A stretch of 64,000 nucleotides of DNA from Phycisphaerae bacterium. GTDB taxonomy: Bacteria > Planctomycetota > Phycisphaerae > UBA1845. Shown in pieces: positions 57,934 through 64,000 of this stretch. The DNA is taken from contig JAJDDY010000027.1 of NCBI GenBank assembly GCA_029260075.1, positions 62,001 through 126,000 of the forward strand, written 5' to 3'. Below the pieces are notes generated by a model. It was not told the DNA's origin. It searched no databases and saw only the letters and a list, made by a program, of their open reading frames with translations. Each line of letters starts with the position of its first letter. Within the stretch, counting starts at the first letter, position 1. The translations under genes and the position numbers were made by a program.

Positions 57934-58410
57934 CTACCAGGCGAAGTGGGCAAACGCCTTGTTCGCATCGGCCATGCGGTGCATGTTCGTACGGGTTTGG
58001 AACGCCGTGCCCTCACCACGATACGCATCGACGATTTCCTGTGCGAGCGACATGCACGTGGGCTTGCCGCCGCGAGCTCGCGAAGCGTCACGAATCCAGC
58101 GGAACGCCAGCGACGTCTGTCGCTTGCGCGTGACCGGCATCGGCACTTGATAGTTACTTCCACCCACGCGGCGAGAACGAACCTCAACCGACGGGCGACA
58201 CTTGTTGATCGCTTCTTCGAATATTTCGTTCGGCGGTTTTTCCGGAACTCGCTTGGCGACGATCTCCAGCGCATCGTACACCATGCGTGTCGCGACGCTC
58301 TTCTTGCCGTCGTACATCATGTAATTGATGAACTTGCCGAGCAGCAGGCTCTCGAACTTCGTGTCCGGTTTCAATTGAGCCGCCGAGTTTGTGAACTTCT
58401 TGTAGGCCAT
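57934..58410 (-). CDS. rpsG: 30S ribosomal protein S7
   Basis: A 158-residue initiator of 30S head assembly. [20 protein letters not shown]; conserved [40 protein letters not shown] and [10 protein letters not shown]. An in-frame start 33 bases upstream is less likely. It lies after the bioY-like gene instead of directly after rpsL. Confidence 0.96.
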   Translation of the reverse strand: MAYKKFTNSAAQLKPDTKFESLLLGKFINYMMYDGKKSVATRMVYDALEIVAKRVPEKPPNEIFEEAINKCRPSVEVRSRRVGGSNYQVPMPVTRKRQTSLAFRWIRDASRARGGKPTCMSLAQEIVDAYRGEGTAFQTRTNMHRMADANKAFAHFAW

Positions 58411-58477
58411 GATGGTTCGCCTGTCGCTCCAGTCTTGCGCCAAGCCGAAAATCGGCGGGCGTCATTATCAATTACAC

Positions 58478-59140
58478 TTAATCCGCCGGTCGATACGACC
58501 GACGACGCGGAATCAGTCGGTCGTTTCGCCACGACCACGCCGCCACGACCGCCAGGGTCATGGTCACTAGCGATTTGCCGACAAAGGGCAACAAACCGGT
58601 GAAAATCGCTTGGACAACATGCCCGCGGACACCGCCTGCGAGCAGCACCAAGCCCACGCGCCACAGCACGCCCATTGCAAAAATCGCCAGCGTGCCCGCG
58701 CACACACCGACGAAAAGTCGACCAAAGCTTCGGGTTTCAGCGCTGATCCGACTCACCAGCCACGCCGCCACCACGAAACCGAAAAGGTATCCCGCAGTCG
58801 AACCGGTCAAACCGGCGGGATGGGCAAACACGCCAAACCCGACAGCACCGCACGCGAGGTAAAGCATCGTAGCCGCCGCAGCGCGACGCGCCGGAAGGGA
58901 CAGACCGACCAGCAAGACCGCAAGGTGCTGCAGCGTCATGGGCACGTCGGTCCCGGGTACCGGAACACGAACCTGCGCAGACACACAAAGCGCCATGCAT
59001 CCCAGCGCGACACCGACCACAGCACCCAACGTCGCACGACGACCATTGACCGGCGTAACCACCACGCGGCGATCATTCGCAACCCGGAGAATGCCTGCGG
59101 TACCCGTCGCCGAAAGTCTACTTACGTCGTTTGACGCCAT
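58478..59140 (-). CDS. BioY family transporter (biotin uptake-like S component)
   Basis: About 220 residues with around six membrane segments. [20 protein letters not shown] then [40 protein letters not shown] then [11 protein letters not shown] are the BioY hallmarks (PVPxTxVPxTxQ and the GPTxGYLxGF-like block). BioY is the biotin-binding component of ECF transporters and can work alone in some bacteria. ATG 59140 overlaps the 3' end of rpsL by 23 bases; start codons further in are possible. A transporter between rpsL and rpsG is unusual. No bioM/bioN genes are nearby. Confidence 0.88.
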   Translation of the reverse strand: MASNDVSRLSATGTAGILRVANDRRVVVTPVNGRRATLGAVVGVALGCMALCVSAQVRVPVPGTDVPMTLQHLAVLLVGLSLPARRAAAATMLYLACGAVGFGVFAHPAGLTGSTAGYLFGFVVAAWLVSRISAETRSFGRLFVGVCAGTLAIFAMGVLWRVGLVLLAGGVRGHVVQAIFTGLLPFVGKSLVTMTLAVVAAWSWRNDRLIPRRRSYRPAD

Positions 59141-59507
59141 ACTTACTTCGGCTTCGATTTCGCGGATTTCCTTCCTTGTCGCCTTCAACGCCGGCAGCGT
59201 CGAGGGCACCACGGATCACATGGTAACGCACGCCGGGAAGATCCCGAACACGTCCGCCCCGGACCAGCACAATGGAGTGCTCTTGCAGGTTGTGGTCGAC
59301 GCCGGGAATATAGGCGGTCACTTCCTTCCCGTTGGTCAAGCGAACACGCGTCACCTTACGAAGAGCCGAGTTCGGCTTCTTGGGTGTCTGCGTCTTGACG
59401 ATCAGACAGACCGCACGTCGTTGCGGCGATCGCTCCAAGTCGCGAACGTTGGATTTCTTGACCACCTTCTTGCGGCCTCTTCGAACTAGTTGATTGATTG
59501 TCGGCAT
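59118..59507 (-). CDS. rpsL: 30S ribosomal protein S12
   Basis: A 129-residue decoding-centre protein, target of streptomycin resistance. [40 protein letters not shown] has Lys of the wild-type (sensitive) form, as does [20 protein letters not shown]. An in-frame start 30 bases upstream is less likely; GGTGGGC precedes the chosen ATG. It follows rpoC by about 60 bases. Confidence 0.97.
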   Translation of the reverse strand: MPTINQLVRRGRKKVVKKSNVRDLERSPQRRAVCLIVKTQTPKKPNSALRKVTRVRLTNGKEVTAYIPGVDHNLQEHSIVLVRGGRVRDLPGVRYHVIRGALDAAGVEGDKEGNPRNRSRSKYGVKRRK

Positions 59508-59552
59508 TGGTTTGCCCACCACCTCTACTGCGATCATTACAACCGCTCTGTC

Positions 59553-59570
59553 GAGTCCGCGTTCGGACTC
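59553..59570 (-). promoter_or_regulatory. intercistronic hairpin between rpoC and rpsL
   Basis: Perfect stem GAGTCCG / CGGACTC with a four-base loop, right at the rpoC stop codon. There is no T-run, so it is more likely an RNA stability or processing element than a terminator. Confidence 0.45.
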
Positions 59571-62500
59571 TAGTCTTCCGTCGTAGTTACTGTATCTGAC
59601 GCCTCTGCTGGTGCAGCCACACTGGCCGACTCTGACCAGCTTGTGGCTGCGGGCGACGCGACCGCCGTCGCGCCCAAGAGATCGAGCGGCGAGCGAGGCG
59701 CCGTTATGCCCAACTCGCTACCGAGACCTAAGTCCGCTGGAACCTCGACCGGCTGCGCCAGCGGCTCGCCAAGCTGCTTGACCCGAAGCAACTGATGCTT
59801 CTTGAAACCCGTCCCCGCAGGAATCAGATGCCCCAGTATGACGTTTTCTTTCAATCCTTGCAACGTGTCGATATGACCGCCCAACGCCGCCTCGGTCAGG
59901 ACTTTCGTGGTTTCCTGGAATGACGCCGAAGATATGAAGGAATCGCTCGACAAGCTCGCCTTGGTAATTCCGAGCAACATCGTGGTAGCGGAGGCTGGCT
60001 TCGGTTTCTTGCCCTTGGCACGCTCCCCGCCCTTCTCCTCCGCAGCTTCGTTGATTTCCACAAGGTCAGCCTTGAACACGACATCACCAATTGCCAGTTT
60101 CGTGTCCCCGGCGTTGGAAATGACCACGCTCTTCGTCAGACGCACGTTCTCAGCACGGAAACGGAACTTGTCGACGACTTCGCCGGGGAGGAATTTGGAG
60201 TCGCCGGGCTGCTCGATCTTCACACGGAGCAACATTTGCCCAACGATAACTTCGAGGTGCTTGTCGGTGATGACCACGTTCTGGCTTCGGTAGACTGCCT
60301 GAACCTCCGCGAGCAAGTAGTCCTGTAGTGCCTCTTCGCCTTTGATACGCAAAATATCGTGCGGAATCATCGGCCCGTCGATCAACGGCTCGCCCGCTTC
60401 GACCGCGTCGCCCGCATGCACCAGAAGGTGCTTATCGTGCGGGACATGGTGTTCCTTCTCCATTCCACTCTCGTTGCAAATGACGATCGTCATCTTGCCG
60501 CGACGCTTGTCGGCGCGAATTTCCACCGTCCCCGAAATCTCCGCCATAACCGCAGCGTCTTTCGGACGGCGTGCTTCGAAAATTTCTGTGACACGCGGCA
60601 ATCCGCCGGTGATGTCCTGCGTACCGCCCATATCGCGAGGCTGACGGGCCAACTCCATACCTGGAAGAATCTCCTGCCCCTCTTCCACCTCGATTCGGGC
60701 TTTGGCGGGAAGATAGTGATAGTCGAGCACGTTTCCGTCTTTATCCTCGACCACAATCTGCGGGTGTTTTTCGCCCTTGTGCTCGATGACAACGAATCGC
60801 GAGCTGCCGCCCTCCTGCTCCAGCCGAACCGTCTCACCCTCAGCCACATCCTGGAACCGGACGAAACCGCCGACCTCGGCCAAGATGGGCGTCAGGTGCG
60901 GATCCCATTGGCAGATCAGTTCGCCACGCGCCACCTTTTGGCCGTCCTTCACCAAGAGAATGCCACCATATGGCACTTTGTCACGCGAAAGCTCACGCCC
61001 CTTCTCGTCCAAGAGCAAGACCTCACCGTTGCGCTTAAGCGAAACAGTATGCGTGTCCTTGCCATCGACGTTGGGCACTTCAACTGGATTAAGGTCTTGG
61101 TACTTCACTACGCCTTTTTGAGTGGCACGGAACGTATCCTCCATAGCCGTCTTCTGGGCGACGCCACCGGTATGGAACGTACGCATCGTGAGCTGCGTTC
61201 CGGGCTCACCGATGGACTGGGCGGCCAAAATTCCGACGGCCATTCCTTGCTCAACCTGTCGACCGGTTGACATGTCCATACCGTAGCAAGCGGCACAGAC
61301 ACCCACCGGCTCCTCGCACGTCAGCGGGCTTCGTACACGAATCTTGTCCAGCCCAAGTTCTTCGATCCGCGTGGCGATCACCTTCGTGATGATGTCATCC
61401 TCGGCCACAATAAGTTCGTCGGTGATGGGGTTGACGATGCCGTCACGCGCCACGCGACCGATGATGCTGTCACGCAATGGGATGTCGACTTCTTCGCCTT
61501 TGTAGATGGCACACTTGGTGACGCCGTTAATTGTGCCGCAATTGGCCGCGACCACGATCACGTTTTGTGCTACGTCGGCCAGCTTTCGCGTCAGGTAACC
61601 CGAGTCGGCGGTTTTCAACGCCGTGTCCGCCAATCCCTTGCGCGCACCGTGCGTGGAGCTGAAGTACTCGAGTACGGACAGTCCCTCACGGAAGTTGGCT
61701 TTGATCGGCGTCTCAATGATTTCGCCGGACGGCTTCGCCATCAGCGCCCGCATGCCCGCGAGCTGACGAATCTGGTCCACGCTACCACGGGCACCGGACT
61801 CGGTCATAAGATAAATCGGGTTGAGGTAGGCGTGGGCGCCCTTGTCGCCTGGCAACTTGTAGGCGTCGGCGCCGTCGCGGTAGTCCTCGCGCAGTTCCTT
61901 CATCATCGCCTGCGTAACGAGCTCTCGCGCGTGAATCCAAACGTCAATCACCTGATTGTATCGCTCAAGGCGCGTCAGCGTGCCGTCGTCGAACGCACGT
62001 TCAATCTTATCCACCTTTTCTTGAGCCACATCGATAATACCTCGCTTCTCACGAGGAATGCGCATGTCCGTCACGCCGAAGGAGAGGCCAGCCAGCGTTG
62101 CCCGTTTGAACCCGATTTCCTTGATATGGTCGAGTACGTCGATCGTCGCTGCGCGCCCCAGCAAGGCGTGGCAATCGTCCACCACACGCACCAACCCCTT
62201 TTGCGACAGTGCGCAGTTGTAATACGGCATGCCCTCGGGAAGCACATCGTTAAAGATCAGACGCCCTACGGTTGTGAGCACGCGCCGATTGTCGGCCATG
62301 GGTTCCGCGACATCGTTAACGCCGGAAACGACGTAATCGTGATCGACGCGAATCCAAATCTGATCGTGAATCGCGACCCGCCGGTGGTCGTACGCCAACA
62401 TGGCTTCAAACGGCGCGGCGAACGTAGGTACTTCGTTCGGTTCGACCTTGGGACTCACGTGACCGGTCGTCAGATAAAAGACGCCAATGACGATGTCCTG

Positions 62501-63994
62501 CGTAGGCGACATGATCGGGCTGCCGTTGGCGGGGCCGAAAATGTTGTTGGTCGACATCATCAGTACATGCGCTTCGACCTGCGCCTCCAACGAAAGCGGG
62601 AGATGGACGGCCATCTGGTCGCCGTCAAAGTCAGCGTTGAAACCACGACAAACCAGCGGGTGAACCTTGATCGCGTTGCCTTCGACGAGCACAGGCTCGA
62701 AGGCTTGAATACCCATGCGGTGAAGCGTCGGGGCGCGGTTCAATAGCACAGGGTGTTGATAAATGACCTCTTCCAAGATGTCCCAAATCGCCTGATCCTT
62801 GCGCTCAAGCATTTTTTTTGCGGACTTGATCGTATCGGCGAGGCCGCGATCCTTGAGCTTACGAATGATGAACGGCTGAAATAGCTCCAAGGCGATTTTC
62901 TTCGGCAAACCACATTGGCTCAACTTGAGACTCGGACCCACGACGATGACCGATCGCGCCGAGTAATCGACACGCTTGCCCAGAAGGTTCTCGCGGAACC
63001 GACCTTGCTTGCCCTTGATCATGTCGGTCATCGACTTGAGCGGGCGATTGCTCGACCCGAGCACGGGGCGACGACATCGACCGTTGTCGAACAGCGCGTC
63101 GACAGCCTGCTGCAACATGCGCTTTTCGTTTTGGATAATGACTTCGGGCGCGTTGAGGTCGACAAGTTTCTTGAGGCGGCTGTTCCGGTTGATGATTCTA
63201 CGATACAGGTCGTTCAGATCGCTTGTCGCGAAGTTGCCACTATCCAAGAGCACCAACGGACGCAAGTCGGGCGGAATCACCGGAATCACATCTTGAACCA
63301 TCCACGTCGCTTCGTTGGGCGAGGCACGCAGCGCCTCAACAATATTCAGACGCTTTGCCAGATCCTTCTCACGCTGCTTGCTGCCGGTCTTGGAGAGTTC
63401 ATCACGCAACTCACCGGCCAACACGACCAGATCAAGCTGACCAAGTAGCTCCTTGATGGCTTCGGCGCCCATCATGGCCGTGAACGTGCGACCGTACGTA
63501 TTGAGCGCCGTGCGGAACTCCTCTTCCGTAAGCAATTGCCTGGGCGTCAAGGCCGTGTCGCCGGGATCAACGACGACATAATCCTGAAAATAGATCACTT
63601 TCTCAAGGCTGGCCGTCTTCATATCCAACAGCGCACCGAGGCGCGACGGCATCGACTTGAAGAACCAGATGTGCACCACCGGCGCCGCAAGGTTTATGTG
63701 CCCCATGCGCTTGCGCCGCACGCGCGAGTGCGTCACCTTCACGCCGCAACGATCACAGATAATACCTTTGTGCTTCGTGCCTTTGAACTTGCCGCACGCG
63801 CACTCCCAGTCCCGCTCCGGACCGAAAATCCGTTCACAGAACAGGCCATCCTTTTCCGGACGATACGTGCGGTAGTTGATCGTCTCCGGTTTCTTGACTT
63901 CCCCAAATGACCAGCTTCGTATGTCGTTCGGCGAAGCAAGCGTAATGGTCACGCGGCTGAAGTCGTTGATACGATCGTAAATGTTATCGAGCAT
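59570..63994 (-). CDS. rpoC: DNA-directed RNA polymerase subunit beta'
   Basis: A 1474-residue largest subunit of RNA polymerase. The start [20 protein letters not shown] lies six bases from the window edge, so the gene appears complete. The N-terminal zinc site C65-x-C67...C80-x2-C83 and the catalytic NADFDGDQM (453-461) with three Asp for Mg are intact. The second zinc site has [13 protein letters not shown] near 900. The trigger loop block ([20 protein letters not shown]) and the C-terminal [20 protein letters not shown] are conserved. It is about 70 residues longer than E. coli. rpoB should lie beyond the window end. Confidence 0.97.
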   Translation of the reverse strand: MLDNIYDRINDFSRVTITLASPNDIRSWSFGEVKKPETINYRTYRPEKDGLFCERIFGPERDWECACGKFKGTKHKGIICDRCGVKVTHSRVRRKRMGHINLAAPVVHIWFFKSMPSRLGALLDMKTASLEKVIYFQDYVVVDPGDTALTPRQLLTEEEFRTALNTYGRTFTAMMGAEAIKELLGQLDLVVLAGELRDELSKTGSKQREKDLAKRLNIVEALRASPNEATWMVQDVIPVIPPDLRPLVLLDSGNFATSDLNDLYRRIINRNSRLKKLVDLNAPEVIIQNEKRMLQQAVDALFDNGRCRRPVLGSSNRPLKSMTDMIKGKQGRFRENLLGKRVDYSARSVIVVGPSLKLSQCGLPKKIALELFQPFIIRKLKDRGLADTIKSAKKMLERKDQAIWDILEEVIYQHPVLLNRAPTLHRMGIQAFEPVLVEGNAIKVHPLVCRGFNADFDGDQMAVHLPLSLEAQVEAHVLMMSTNNIFGPANGSPIMSPTQDIVIGVFYLTTGHVSPKVEPNEVPTFAAPFEAMLAYDHRRVAIHDQIWIRVDHDYVVSGVNDVAEPMADNRRVLTTVGRLIFNDVLPEGMPYYNCALSQKGLVRVVDDCHALLGRAATIDVLDHIKEIGFKRATLAGLSFGVTDMRIPREKRGIIDVAQEKVDKIERAFDDGTLTRLERYNQVIDVWIHARELVTQAMMKELREDYRDGADAYKLPGDKGAHAYLNPIYLMTESGARGSVDQIRQLAGMRALMAKPSGEIIETPIKANFREGLSVLEYFSSTHGARKGLADTALKTADSGYLTRKLADVAQNVIVVAANCGTINGVTKCAIYKGEEVDIPLRDSIIGRVARDGIVNPITDELIVAEDDIITKVIATRIEELGLDKIRVRSPLTCEEPVGVCAACYGMDMSTGRQVEQGMAVGILAAQSIGEPGTQLTMRTFHTGGVAQKTAMEDTFRATQKGVVKYQDLNPVEVPNVDGKDTHTVSLKRNGEVLLLDEKGRELSRDKVPYGGILLVKDGQKVARGELICQWDPHLTPILAEVGGFVRFQDVAEGETVRLEQEGGSSRFVVIEHKGEKHPQIVVEDKDGNVLDYHYLPAKARIEVEEGQEILPGMELARQPRDMGGTQDITGGLPRVTEIFEARRPKDAAVMAEISGTVEIRADKRRGKMTIVICNESGMEKEHHVPHDKHLLVHAGDAVEAGEPLIDGPMIPHDILRIKGEEALQDYLLAEVQAVYRSQNVVITDKHLEVIVGQMLLRVKIEQPGDSKFLPGEVVDKFRFRAENVRLTKSVVISNAGDTKLAIGDVVFKADLVEINEAAEEKGGERAKGKKPKPASATTMLLGITKASLSSDSFISSASFQETTKVLTEAALGGHIDTLQGLKENVILGHLIPAGTGFKKHQLLRVKQLGEPLAQPVEVPADLGLGSELGITAPRSPLDLLGATAVASPAATSWSESASVAAPAEASDTVTTTED

Positions 63995-64000
63995 CGCGGC

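Noticed and set aside
57828-58274. N-terminal 149-residue extension of the second EF-G
   Set aside because: It lies across rpsG in another frame, is Arg/Ser-rich with no EF-G resemblance, and a good ribosome binding site precedes ATG 57827.

Overview
The window looks like a chromosomal segment of a planctomycete, most probably of the Phycisphaerae or a relative. The basis is several exported proteins with dockerin-like Ca-binding modules (DxDGDGDVD), FG-GAP proteins with DCNxNxxPDECD repeats, two EF-G types of the spdEFG1/spdEFG2 kind, and intergenic regions full of small palindromic repeats. The taxonomic call is inference from gene content; no rRNA or tRNA gene is present.

Layout. 1-4.8 kb: right end of an IS630 element, then three exported proteins or lipoproteins. 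4.8-9.1 kb: glmS (minus), then rarA and 5-formyltetrahydrofolate cyclo-ligase (plus). 9.7-13.0 kb: a 1088-residue FG-GAP/DCN-repeat exported protein. 13.2-17.1 kb (minus): a PilB/GspE-like membrane protein without a Walker A lysine, a CvpA-domain protein, and a 56-residue stand-alone IF2_N protein. 17.8-23.8 kb (minus): pteridine reductase-like SDR, small membrane protein, CbpA-like DnaJ protein, MazG-like protein, nucleotide-sugar epimerase, lipoprotein. 23.9-27.2 kb (plus): lipoprotein and the first EF-G, closed by a strong terminator. 27.4-36.6 kb: Na+/solute symporter, CRTAC1/ASPIC-UnbV lipoprotein, dockerin protein, prfB with its programmed +1 frameshift, class V aminotransferase (CsdA/SufS-like). 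37.2-39.5 kb (minus): OprP-like porin and HIT protein.

39.5-64 kb, all on the minus strand, is one long informational cluster. In transcription order it is rpoC, rpsL, bioY-like, rpsG, second EF-G, rpsJ, rplC, rplD, rplW, rplB, rpsS, rplV, rpsC, rplP, rpmC, rpsQ, rplN, rplX, rplE, rpsN, rpsH, rplF, rplR, rpsE, rplO, secY, map, rpmJ, rpsM, rpsK, rpsD, rpoA, rplQ. tuf, rpmD (L30), adk and infA are missing from their usual places. A TTGACA promoter lies before rpsJ. Terminator-shaped hairpins lie inside the cluster, after rpsG and after rplB.

The most unusual signal is in the intergenic DNA between 6.6 and 37.2 kb. At least five families of short hairpin repeats recur. Copies change stem sequence in a compensatory way while the loop (often TCC, TCCT or AGGA) or the flanks stay fixed. 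Some sit inside different terminal inverted repeats, including the end of the IS630 element at 1-759, and some supply the last codons of neighbouring genes. No phage, CRISPR array or defence island was seen.
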